From contig NC_134442.1 in NCBI RefSeq assembly GCF_030867145.1, positions 4,541,001 through 4,605,000 on the forward strand: a stretch of 64,000 nt of DNA, read 5' to 3'. The stretch is from Opisthocomus hoazin (lineage: Eukaryota > Chordata > Aves > Opisthocomiformes > Opisthocomidae). Shown here one piece after another: positions 35,461 to 43,611 of this stretch. The notes beneath the pieces were generated by a model, which made no database searches, was not told where the DNA came from, and saw only the letters and a program-made list of their open reading frames with translations. A program made the position numbers and the translations under genes. Positions within the stretch are counted from its first letter, which is position 1. Every line of letters begins with the position of its first letter.

Positions 35461-36268
35461 GATAGACTACCTTAGGAGAGGCTATTTCAAGGACCCAAAG
35501 GGGTATCGGTGGGCTTTTGGCATAGCTGCTTTGGAGACGGAAGAAATTAAACAGCTGTGCATTTTGCCTGGTCTCTCGGAGGATCCTTCCGTTGTGGGGT
35601 TGCTGAGGGTTGAAGAACAACAGGTACCCATCGCGACCACAACGGTGCACCGGCGACAGTATCGTACCAACCGAGACTCCCTTCTCCCCATTCATCAGCT
35701 GATCCGCCAGCTGGAGAGTCAAGGGGTGATCACCAAAACTCACTCACCCTTTAATAGTCCCATATGGCCAGTGAGAAAATCTACTGGAGAGTGGAGACTG
35801 ACAATAGACTACTGTGGCCTGAATGAAGTCACACCACCGCTCAGTGCTGCAGTGCCAGACATGCTAGAACTTCAATATCAGCTGGAGTCAAAGGCAGCCA
35901 AGTGGTAGGCTACAATTGACATCGCTAATGCATTCTTCTCCATCCCTTTGTTAGCGGAGTGCAGGCCACAGTTTGCTTTCACGTGGAGGGGCATCCAGTA
36001 CACCTGGAATCGACTGCCCCAGGGGTGGAAACACAGTCCCACCATTTGCCATGGACTAATCCAGACTGCACTGGAAAAGGGTGAAGCTCCACAACATCTG
36101 CAGTACATTGATGACATCATAGTGTGGGGTGACACAGCGGAGGAAGTTTTTGAGAAAGGGGAGAAAATAGTTCAGATCCTTCTGAAAGCCAGTTTCGCCA
36201 TTAAGCGAAGTAAAGTCAAGGGACCTGCGCAAGAGATCCAGTTTTTGGGGATAAAATGGCAGGATGGG
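35461..36268 (+). pseudogene. pol: ERV-B reverse transcriptase, part before the ERV-C insertion
   Basis: RT motifs in order are THSPFNSPIWPVRK, WRLTIDY, TIDIANAFFSIPL, FAFTWRG, LPQGWKHSPTICH and the catalytic YIDDIIVWG. All are in one frame except for a TAG at 35906-35908. The frame is cut at 36268 by ERV-C, whose target duplication GATGGG occupies 36263-36268. The catalytic aspartates are intact. Confidence 0.88.
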
Positions 36269-36663
36269 TGCGGCGATTGAGAGACGGGACACCGCTTGAT
36301 GCAAGCAGGATGATGGTTTTATTGTTCTTACACACATACATTTATACAGATCAGAAGGTAGCGTGTTTTAAACTGATTGGTTAAGTTTCAAACTAGCCAC
36401 CTATTGATTGGTTAACACAGTTGCTAATACAGACACATTCTTTTCCTAAGCTCATCTGAACTAAGGCCATGCAGACACATTCTTTTCTTATCTTATCCAA
36501 GGCCTTGCTTCCTCCTCCAGGATGGCTCGGCACTATCTCTCTTCTTCTCAGGGTCAGGATGGCTGGGCACTAACTCCCTTCTTCCCAGGGTTTATGGCCC
36601 ACAAGTTCCAACACATCCTCCCTCATCAATTGCACCGCGCTGGGGGCCCTGCTGAGGCCCACA
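36269..36663 (-). repeat. ERV-C 3' LTR
   Basis: On the minus strand it begins TGTGGGCCTCAGCAGG, with a TATAAA on the minus strand at 36341-36346 and AATAAA at 36318-36323. Compared with the 5' LTR it differs near 36272 (G/C), near 36315 (G/C) and near 36623 (T/A). The env frame runs into it and stops at 36570. Confidence 0.94.
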
Positions 36664-37277
36664 TCTCCCCCTTCCTGTTGTACAATAAGAATTCCTTTTA
36701 CTGAGCGTGTTATTAGTTTTTGCAAACACTGCAACAGGCATGGAAGGAGCAATAGCAACAAAATAAAAACTATTAAAACATAAACTGCTATTTTTACCAG
36801 GCTTCTTAACCATCCAGACAGACCCCATCTTCCAAAAAGTGTGTCTAGCCAATCCCACTTGTCGTCCTGACGGAGTTTGGAGACTCCGTCCTTAAGCTTT
36901 TGGATGCTGGCATGGATTGACTCAGAGTGATCAGAAAGATTCATACAACACATGCCCTCAAAGTCCTCACAGCCATGGCCCTGTGCTAAAAGCAAAAAAT
37001 CTATGGCAGCTCTATTCTGTAATGTAGCATGGCGAACGCTATCTACATCTAATAAAATGCCCGACAATGCACTGCTAGTGGCATTTGTTTGTTTAGCAAG
37101 CCAGCAGCCAAGCTTATGTAATGTTGCCAATGCTTTTGCAGCGGCAGCTCCAGGTAAAAAAAGAGAGGCGGCAAAACGCTGACTAAAGAACCAGAATTCT
37201 ACATTATCATCACACTCAGGGGTGTAGGCATGAACATTACGTTTTGCCCTATGGGAGAGGCGCTGTTGCAAAATCAT
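36570..37277 (-). pseudogene. env: ERV-C env, transmembrane subunit
   Basis: It follows a furin-like RAKR (residues 10-13 of this frame). It has an internal fusion-peptide region held between two cysteines (C22 and C58, with LPGAAAAKAL between), LQNRAAIDFLLLA at 87-99, a CX6CC motif at 103-111 and a membrane span at about 160-184. This is the avian leukosis type of transmembrane Env. The frame continues across the polypurine tract and ends inside the LTR. The ATG at its start is not a real start: the surface subunit frame ends 28 bases into this one, so env is broken by a one-base-type shift near 37250-37280. Confidence 0.85.
36664..36680 (-). other. ERV-C polypurine tract
   Basis: Minus strand CAACAGGAAGGGGGAGA directly before the LTR start TGTGGG. 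Confidence 0.88.
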
Positions 37278-37968
37278 AGATGTGTTTAGGGGTCAATACT
37301 GACAAGCGCCCAAGACTACACGGACCTCCTTTTATATGCGAGGGGATACCGGGCCATGCTCTGTCTCCACAAATAAAAAATATCCCTGGAGGCAACAAGA
37401 GGGGAGCATTAGTAGACTTAGACAAATTCATTGCTGTATAATTGCACCAGACAGTGTTATTTTTGAAGATAGGGTGAGCAGGCGAAACATCCCATGCCTT
37501 AGATTGATTCTTTCCTGTGTAGTTAAACCTGACACAAAAGTCCATCTTTACAGACCCTAACAGCTCAATTTCTTGTGGCTCCAGAGTAGCAAGTGGAAGC
37601 TGGGGGGTCCACATGTCCCAACAGTCTGTTACATTTCGAGACACGTTTTTAGACGGGAAGATGGACTGAAAAGCTCTGGGGATCGGCCAGTTGTTTAATG
37701 GCAAGCCCACAAGACAGGTAGAAAAAGGGTTGTTAGGAGAAGCTGTAGCGAGGCACAAGGTATCCTGTCCCGTAAGATTCGCTAGTGTCACCCATACGTT
37801 AACTTTGGGCAATGCAGGCAAAACTGAATAGTTAGATGCCTCCCCTATCATAGCCATAATTAGAAGTATTATTTTCAGAGCAGTTTTCTGCCCTTTTTCA
37901 CCTTCCAAGCAAACCGTTTCTTGCATCGTTCTCTTGTTTGATTCCAGTCCTTTTTTAAGACAGACCAT
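37249..37968 (-). pseudogene. env: ERV-C env, surface subunit
   Basis: It starts at an ATG at 37968 and has a hydrophobic signal segment (KIILLIMAMIGEA) near residues 32-44, then a Cys-containing ectodomain with several Asn glycosylation sites (NLT, NVS, NVT, NYT, NQS, NNT, NLS) and ends after GGPCSLGRLSVLTPK. It would bind the host receptor in an intact virus. The stop at 37249 comes from the frame shift before the cleavage site. It overlaps the upstream Cys-rich frame by 94 bases. Confidence 0.82.
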
Positions 37969-38288
37969 ATAGCAGGCACTAGGTTAGTTCTACTACACTC
38001 TAAGTTAGAAAATGATATATCCTCTGCTCTTTTTAGTACTAGATTGGCCCACTCAGCACAGTTATAAAAGTATCGGTTGCTGCCCGATTGTTCGTGCCCG
38101 GTAACGAGTAGAAGTCTAGCTACATCAATTTCTCTTTCTAAGCAAGCATCACACCAACGTCTGGCGAGTGTCACCCGACGCCACCATTCCTGCCCACAAG
38201 TGTAGCATTTACACAAAACCCATGGTTCGCAAGTGTTACAGAAAAGACACGAAACTTTCGTGACTGGTGTTTCTATATGCTGGTTCAT
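37875..38288 (-). CDS. Cys-rich small protein frame between pol and env of ERV-C
   Basis: This is an ATG-started frame of 137 residues, beginning 167 bases after the pol stop and overlapping the env start in another frame. The N-terminal third has C-x2-C-like clusters (CLFCNTC, CKCYTC, CDAC), suggesting bound zinc, and the C-terminus is basic (KKRFAWKVKKGRK). I do not recognise a family. The position is that of retroviral accessory or env-leader frames, and the Cys-rich-then-basic layout recalls regulatory proteins, but that is inference. It might also be an upstream extension of env that shifted frame. No function is assigned. Confidence 0.45.
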   Translation of the reverse strand: MNQHIETPVTKVSCLFCNTCEPWVLCKCYTCGQEWWRRVTLARRWCDACLEREIDVARLLLVTGHEQSGSNRYFYNCAEWANLVLKRAEDISFSNLECSRTNLVPAIWSVLKKDWNQTRERCKKRFAWKVKKGRKLL

Positions 38289-38454
38289 ACAGTCCTTCTA
38301 TTTTTATGATTCAACCGTCCTGATTGTCCCGGTCCTCTGGAGGAGGTTCACCAACTTGCTGCTCTGAAGGTTGGTCCCGGGTGCGATCCGATTCGTCCTC
38401 AGACGGTTGTGGCAACGATTCACGGAAAGGCCGCACGCTTTTTGCTGGAATCCA

Positions 38455-41046
38455 TCAGGGGCCTCTTTCTGTGGAAACACAAGCATAACCTCTGCCCCAT
38501 GTGATAAGGGGGTAGGGTCCCATGATCTTACCTGTTTCAGGATCTCGAATCAATACTGGGGCCTTGATTGTTGCTTCAAACGAAGCGTTTGTATTAAAAT
38601 GACGAACTATCGGAGGGTTGCTGTCTAACAGAGAACAATTCAAAAAATTAAAAACATATAAGGCTTTCTGTAGACGCTCCTCAGGGGTAGCAGTCCCTAC
38701 TCCCCCTTTTTGTTGTTGTAACAAGCGTTTCAGAGATTGATGAGAGCGTTCAATTAAGGATTGGCCTGTAGGGGAGTGAGGAATGCCAGTAACGTGAGTA
38801 ATCCCCCAGGAGTTAAAAAAGGCTTTTGTTGCGGCGGACACGTAGGCAGGGCCGTTGTCCGTCTTGATTTGAGAGGGTATACCTAAAGTGGCAAAGGCAC
38901 GCATTACATGTTTTTGAACATCACGTGTCTTTTCTCCTGTGTGGCAGGAGGCAAATAGGGCACCAGAAAAGGTATCAATGGAAGAGTGAATACATTTTAG
39001 ATGACCAAATTCTGAAAAGTGGGTTACATCAGTTTGCCACAGTTGTAAGCTCTGCAGTCCCCTAGGATTAACCCCTCCCGCTACCGACGGAAAGGAGTGT
39101 TTTTGACAGTCAGGACACACGGCGATAATGTTAGTTGCTTGCTGGGTAGTGAGGTCAAATTGCCGTTTAAGACCTCCAGCATTCTGGTGAAAAAAAGAAT
39201 GGCTGAGTTTAGCCTGTGCTATGTGATGTGGTAATACTTGCACTGGTAACGTAAGCATATCAGCTTGTCGATTCCCTTCTGCAATAAAACCAGGTAAAGC
39301 AGTATGTGCCCTGACGTGCATGACAAAATAGGGATGAGGGCGCGAGTCCAGGAGGAAAATAAGTTCCTGCAATAAAGCAAACAATTCAGAATGTGAGACA
39401 TCACGTAACACAGATGCTTCAGCCCGTTCAACAATTCCTGTAACATAAGCTGAGTCAGTAATTATGTTAAGCGGTGTGGACCACTTTCGGAAAACTCGAA
39501 CAACCGCGTTCAGTTCTACTATCTGAGGAGAACCAGGCACAGTTTCTATATCCGAGTCCCATTGTCCACGCTGGTCATCCCACCATAAGATGACCGATTT
39601 ATGCGACTTTCCAGAGCCGTCCGTAAACACGGTGAGGGCCTGCAAGGGTTGGTTGCTTCTTTTTGGCCTGGACAGAAGACGAAAGTCAGCATTGAGTAGC
39701 TTATGAGATGGTGGGTGAGAAGTAAGTTGGCCTGTGTAGCCAGCTATTGCTACACTGAAGGCATCGGATTGTTGGTGGAGCCACTGTAAGTAAGTACTTG
39801 CCACAGGCAAACAGATGCAGGCAAAGTCCATTCCTGATAGTGTCAGCAAACGTTGCCGGGCTCTAATGATTAAGGATGCAAACATCTCGTGCTGTGTTGA
39901 AATAGTCTTTGAAGACTGATTCGGTAAGAAAACCCATTCAATAATCAGCAGTGGGTCTGATTTTTGAGAATCCCACTGAAATATTAGCGCATGAGGTTGT
40001 CGAGCGGGGTTTAAAATAATCAGAAAAAAGGGTAGCTCGGGAGCCCATCGATGTGCCTGTCGAAGACTAATTGCTGTAGCAACCTTTTGCAGGGAAGTAG
40101 TGGCTTCAGGGTCAAGACTGCGGGGGGAGCGTAAGTCAGTGTCCCCTTTTAGCAGTCTAAATAAAGGACTTAGGTCCTCATTAGAAATCCCCAACAGTGG
40201 TCGAACCCAATTGATTGTTCCCAACAATTTTTGTGCATCATGTAAATTTTGTATGTCTGTCTGTATCTGCAGAGGTTGGGGAATTATAGTTTGGGCCCTG
40301 ATGCGCCAACCTAAGTATTTCCATGGAGATATCTTTTGAACCTTTTCCGGCGCAATACAGAGGCCTGCCGAGTTAACGGCAGCCATGACAAGAGCTACGG
40401 CTTCCTCCATGACTTCATGAAGTTGTGCAGCCACCAGGATGTCATCCATATAGTGATACAACAAGACATTGGGCATCGTAGTTCTAACAGGAGTAAGTAC
40501 TTTAGCTACATACCACTGACAAATCGTAGGACTATTCTTCATTCCCTGTGGCAGCACAGTCCACTGGTATCTTTGCAACGGGGCTTGCATGTTGACACTT
40601 GGAACTGAAAAGGCAAATTTAGGAGCATCGTCTGGATGCAGTGGGATATTAAAAAAGCAGTCTTTGAGGTCAATAACAGTCAAGTGCCAATCTCGAGGGA
40701 TCATAGTAGGCGACGGGAGTCCTGGTTGAAGGGCTCCCATGTCTTCCATAGCGTCATTAATTTTTCTAAGGTCATGGAGTAAGCGCCACTTGCCAGTTTG
40801 TTTCTTGATGACAAAGACAGGTGAATTCCAAGGGCTAGTGAAGGGCACGATGTGCCCTTTTGTTAACTGCTCCATGACTAATTCCTGGAGGGCGCGAAGC
40901 TTTTCCAGAGGGAGGGGCCATTGATCTACCCAAATAGGGTCATCGGTTTTCCAAGTTAATTTCAGGGTGTCGCGCACTTCAATGGCCCCACCTAAAAATG
41001 GGTCCGAATGGACATTCCCCACTGAGACAGTACGTCGCGCCCCCAC
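38455..41046 (-). CDS. pol: ERV-C pol: RT, RNase H and integrase
   Basis: An 863-codon frame with no stop, reached by a -1 shift from the protease frame (55-base overlap). The RT has D126 in VIDLKDC and YMDD at 199-202, after LPQGMKNSPTICQ. RNase H carries D476 (FTDGSG), E511, D531 (TDSAYV) and D596. The integrase has a zinc site (H616, H620, C644, C647) and the catalytic D673, D730 and E766 with 35 residues between the last two. All catalytic residues are present, so the frame looks competent. It is of the class II (betaretrovirus-like) kind. It would copy and integrate the element. Confidence 0.93.
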   Translation of the reverse strand: MGARRTVSVGNVHSDPFLGGAIEVRDTLKLTWKTDDPIWVDQWPLPLEKLRALQELVMEQLTKGHIVPFTSPWNSPVFVIKKQTGKWRLLHDLRKINDAMEDMGALQPGLPSPTMIPRDWHLTVIDLKDCFFNIPLHPDDAPKFAFSVPSVNMQAPLQRYQWTVLPQGMKNSPTICQWYVAKVLTPVRTTMPNVLLYHYMDDILVAAQLHEVMEEAVALVMAAVNSAGLCIAPEKVQKISPWKYLGWRIRAQTIIPQPLQIQTDIQNLHDAQKLLGTINWVRPLLGISNEDLSPLFRLLKGDTDLRSPRSLDPEATTSLQKVATAISLRQAHRWAPELPFFLIILNPARQPHALIFQWDSQKSDPLLIIEWVFLPNQSSKTISTQHEMFASLIIRARQRLLTLSGMDFACICLPVASTYLQWLHQQSDAFSVAIAGYTGQLTSHPPSHKLLNADFRLLSRPKRSNQPLQALTVFTDGSGKSHKSVILWWDDQRGQWDSDIETVPGSPQIVELNAVVRVFRKWSTPLNIITDSAYVTGIVERAEASVLRDVSHSELFALLQELIFLLDSRPHPYFVMHVRAHTALPGFIAEGNRQADMLTLPVQVLPHHIAQAKLSHSFFHQNAGGLKRQFDLTTQQATNIIAVCPDCQKHSFPSVAGGVNPRGLQSLQLWQTDVTHFSEFGHLKCIHSSIDTFSGALFASCHTGEKTRDVQKHVMRAFATLGIPSQIKTDNGPAYVSAATKAFFNSWGITHVTGIPHSPTGQSLIERSHQSLKRLLQQQKGGVGTATPEERLQKALYVFNFLNCSLLDSNPPIVRHFNTNASFEATIKAPVLIRDPETGKIMGPYPLITWGRGYACVSTERGP

Positions 41047-41672
41047 AGAACCATAGGAACAGGTAACACAAAAGGCTTAACAGAAGCTGTATGCCCTTCC
41101 GGACCTTGGATTTGGATTAATTCTACGCTCTGGTGGCTTTTACCAGTTCCCCCAATTCCAGCCAATGTCTGGGAAACATTAGCCAGAGGCCATTGTGGAG
41201 GCCACTTGGCCTGGGATATTACTGTGACATCAGCTCCAGTATCAATAATCCCATTTAATATTACTTGCTGCCCCCCACGAATAAGGGTACATTGGTACAC
41301 AGGTCGTTTTTGGGAAATAGACTGTACCCATAAAATTTGTGGGTACCCCGTAGATTTAAACCCTCTCTGCCTTGGCTGAGGTTGGTTAGGAATTGGGGAG
41401 TCCGTCACTGTGGGAATCAATATCAATTGTGCTATACGGCTGCCTTCTGGTACTGTGCAAGGAGGAAACGGGGTCCATGCCATGATTTTAATTTCATCAG
41501 TACTGTCAGAATCAATAACCTCTGGTAGTACAAAAAGTCCTGACAAGGTGGTAGATGATCTTCCTAACAAAAGCGCTTGAGTTTTTGGGGGTAGGGGCCC
41601 CGAAACATTTGTTAACAATAAGTGAACCGAGGAATCGAGCAACGTTACTGTGTGGGAGGTTGCCAGGTCCAA
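40992..41672 (-). CDS. pro: ERV-C dUTPase-protease
   Basis: A 226-codon frame overlapping gag by 28 bases in the -1 phase. Residues of about 15-90 form a dUTPase-like domain (LLLGRSSTTLSGLFVLP, then VIDSDSTDEIK and PEGSRIAQL). Residues of about 110-226 form the aspartic protease with DTGAD at 144-148 and GRDVLSQWG at 211-219. This fused layout is characteristic of betaretroviruses and their relatives. The dUTPase would limit uracil in viral DNA and the protease would mature Gag. The frame is intact; I see no obvious slippery heptamer in the short overlap. Confidence 0.9.
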   Translation of the reverse strand: MDLATSHTVTLLDSSVHLLLTNVSGPLPPKTQALLLGRSSTTLSGLFVLPEVIDSDSTDEIKIMAWTPFPPCTVPEGSRIAQLILIPTVTDSPIPNQPQPRQRGFKSTGYPQILWVQSISQKRPVYQCTLIRGGQQVILNGIIDTGADVTVISQAKWPPQWPLANVSQTLAGIGGTGKSHQSVELIQIQGPEGHTASVKPFVLPVPMVLWGRDVLSQWGMSIRTHF

Positions 41673-43063
41673 TCCGGCGCTACCAGCTGCTGTTGGGTGG
41701 AGACTTGAGACACTGCTGGTTCCCTCCGTAGGGGTTGAAACGTCGGCTGCGGTACTTGTGTCTGCGCGCGTCGCTGCCCCGCGCTCCGCGATCGGTTTCC
41801 CTGTATCGGTTGACCCTGGAAATCATACTTAGACCGACATTGATTAGCATAATGACGCCCTTTTCGGCATCTAGGGCAGACCCCAGGGGCCTGGGGCCTG
41901 GTACCAGCATTGGTAGCCAAACAGTTCCTTTTCAAATGACCTGGTTTGCCGCAACCATAACAATTCCCGGGCCCCCCAGAGGCGCGCATGGCCGCGAAAG
42001 CAGCAGCCATGGCTTCAAATTTATGATCCATAGTGCCAATTCTATTACAAGCCTCTACCATTTCCACCAGTGTGGGGTTTGGATTTGGGAGAGATTTCAG
42101 TAACTTTTTACAATCCACATTAGCATTTTCTACAGCCAATTTTAACAACAAAATCTCCCGCGCTTCTGTGTTGTCTATCTGACCCTCCAGGGCTTGCTTC
42201 AGCCTGTCAATAAACTGCATATAAGGTTCCCGGGGGTCCTGGGTAATCGTAGTGAAGGTTTTTAGCGGTTTTTGTGAGTCAGGGACCTTAAAAAGGGCTT
42301 TTTTAGCTTTTTCACGAATCGCTTCAAGAGCTTCCCGTGGGATATCCCGGGCTTGAGCCACCGGATCAGAATACTGACCCGTGCCAGTAAGGTGCTCGAT
42401 AGTCAGCGCAGCTATAGCTGCATTGCCGTGACCCACGTAAGTCGTGAGAAGTGCCTGGAGTCCCCCCCTCCAGTGTGACTCCCACAGGGAGTACTGTGTC
42501 GGAGTCAGTAACAGTTGCGCTAAAGATTTTAAATCATGCGGAGTCATAACATAAGTGTCGAAAACAGAAGACAACAAACTTGCAAAATACGGAGACGAAA
42601 GCCCGTGCTCAGTAACAGTACGACGCAGTTCCTTAATTACCGAGAAAGATAAAGCCTCCCACTGAGCCCCCCGACCCTGACAGATCACGGGGGCTACAAT
42701 TGTTTTAGCGATTTCTAACTCCCCCTCCTTCAAGGCTTGGCGTCTTATATTAGCCCACACATCGCGCGGGTTAGGGGGGTAGAGATCCGGTTCTTTTTCA
42801 GGATCCACCGGACCTGGGTCAAAAGGATCCCCCCCCGGGGGGTATCCTGCAGCACACACTCTTAAGGGTTTGTTCTCCAGCAGCACCGGAGGCACCGTGG
42901 GAGAGTTATCCTCCTCCCCTGCTTTGTCGGTGGGCATCTTCACTTGTACCCATTTAGGCATTAGTTTAAGATCATGCCCAGAAATATTCTTTCCATGTCT
43001 TTTAAGGAGAGCTTTCATAAGCTCATATACGTCTCTGTCTGGGGAAGACGTCTGACTTCCCAT
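41645..43063 (-). CDS. gag: ERV-C gag polyprotein
   Basis: 472 codons from the ATG at 43063. I prefer this start to the GTG nine bases upstream because it gives MGSQTS, a fitting N-myristoylation signal. It has a matrix-like N-terminus, a proline-rich linker (YPPGGDPFDPGP), a capsid with a major homology region at about 274-293 (ITQDPREPYMQFIDRLKQAL), and two zinc knuckles, CX2CX4HX4C, at 368-381 and 396-409. Length and layout fit a class II retroelement. It would form the virus-like particle. No break is seen. Confidence 0.93.
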   Translation of the reverse strand: MGSQTSSPDRDVYELMKALLKRHGKNISGHDLKLMPKWVQVKMPTDKAGEEDNSPTVPPVLLENKPLRVCAAGYPPGGDPFDPGPVDPEKEPDLYPPNPRDVWANIRRQALKEGELEIAKTIVAPVICQGRGAQWEALSFSVIKELRRTVTEHGLSSPYFASLLSSVFDTYVMTPHDLKSLAQLLLTPTQYSLWESHWRGGLQALLTTYVGHGNAAIAALTIEHLTGTGQYSDPVAQARDIPREALEAIREKAKKALFKVPDSQKPLKTFTTITQDPREPYMQFIDRLKQALEGQIDNTEAREILLLKLAVENANVDCKKLLKSLPNPNPTLVEMVEACNRIGTMDHKFEAMAAAFAAMRASGGPGNCYGCGKPGHLKRNCLATNAGTRPQAPGVCPRCRKGRHYANQCRSKYDFQGQPIQGNRSRSAGQRRAQTQVPQPTFQPLRREPAVSQVSTQQQLVAPDWTWQPPTQ

Positions 43064-43189
43064 GTTTCCCACAGCTCACCTCTCAGCTCCGGAGGGATTG
43101 TTTAAGCCGGCTCCTGCTTCCTTTCAGCAGCTCATTCAACGTCCTGTGGGACTCGCAGCATGCCATGCAGATAGGTGGTTTTTCTCCAA

Positions 43190-43207
43190 ATCACGTCGGG
43201 GTCACCA
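43190..43207 (-). other. ERV-C primer binding site (tRNA-Trp type)
   Basis: Minus strand TGGTGACCCCGACGTGAT, three bases after the 5' LTR. This is the tryptophan-tRNA primer site known from avian leukosis and sarcoma viruses. Confidence 0.88.
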
Positions 43208-43210
43208 ATT

Positions 43211-43605
43211 TGCCGCGATTGAGAGACGGGACACCGCTTGATGCAAGCAGGATGATCGTTTTATTGTTCTTACACACATACATTTATACAGATCAGAAGG
43301 TAGCGTGTTTTAAACTGATTGGTTAAGTTTCAAACTAGCCACCTATTGATTGGTTAACACAGTTGCTAATACAGACACATTCTTTTCCTAAGCTCATCTG
43401 AACTAAGGCCATGCAGACACATTCTTTTCTTATCTTATCCAAGGCCTTGCTTCCTCCTCCAGGATGGCTCGGCACTATCTCTCTTCTTCTCAGGGTCAGG
43501 ATGGCTGGGCACTAACTCCCTTCTTCCCAGGGTTTATGGCCCACAAGTTCCAACACATCCTCCCACATCAATTGCACCGCGCTGGGGGCCCTGCTGAGGC
43601 CCACA
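43211..43605 (-). repeat. ERV-C 5' LTR
   Basis: Same 395-bp length as the 3' copy. TATAAA is at 43283-43288 and AATAAA at 43260-43265, both on the minus strand. These fit promoter and polyadenylation elements. Confidence 0.94.
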
Positions 43606-43611
43606 GATGGG

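Larger units (their letters stand above)
36269..43605 (-). mobile_element. ERV-C: young class II (ERVK/alpha-like) provirus nested in ERV-B
   Basis: A 7.3-kb provirus on the minus strand with 395-bp LTRs at 36269-36663 and 43211-43605. By eye the LTRs differ at only three positions. GATGGG flanks it on both sides (36263-36268 and 43606-43611), a 6-bp target duplication as expected for this class. The order is primer site, gag, dUTPase-protease, pol, a Cys-rich frame, env, polypurine tract. Each step from gag to pro to pol is a -1 frame change. Gag, pro and pol are open from end to end; env has one shift. It is the youngest retroelement in the window and interrupts ERV-B pol. Confidence 0.95.

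Noticed and set aside
36570-37277. Independent gene starting at the ATG at 37277
   Set aside because: It is the transmembrane half of ERV-C env exposed by a frame break; the ATG lies just before the cleavage site.
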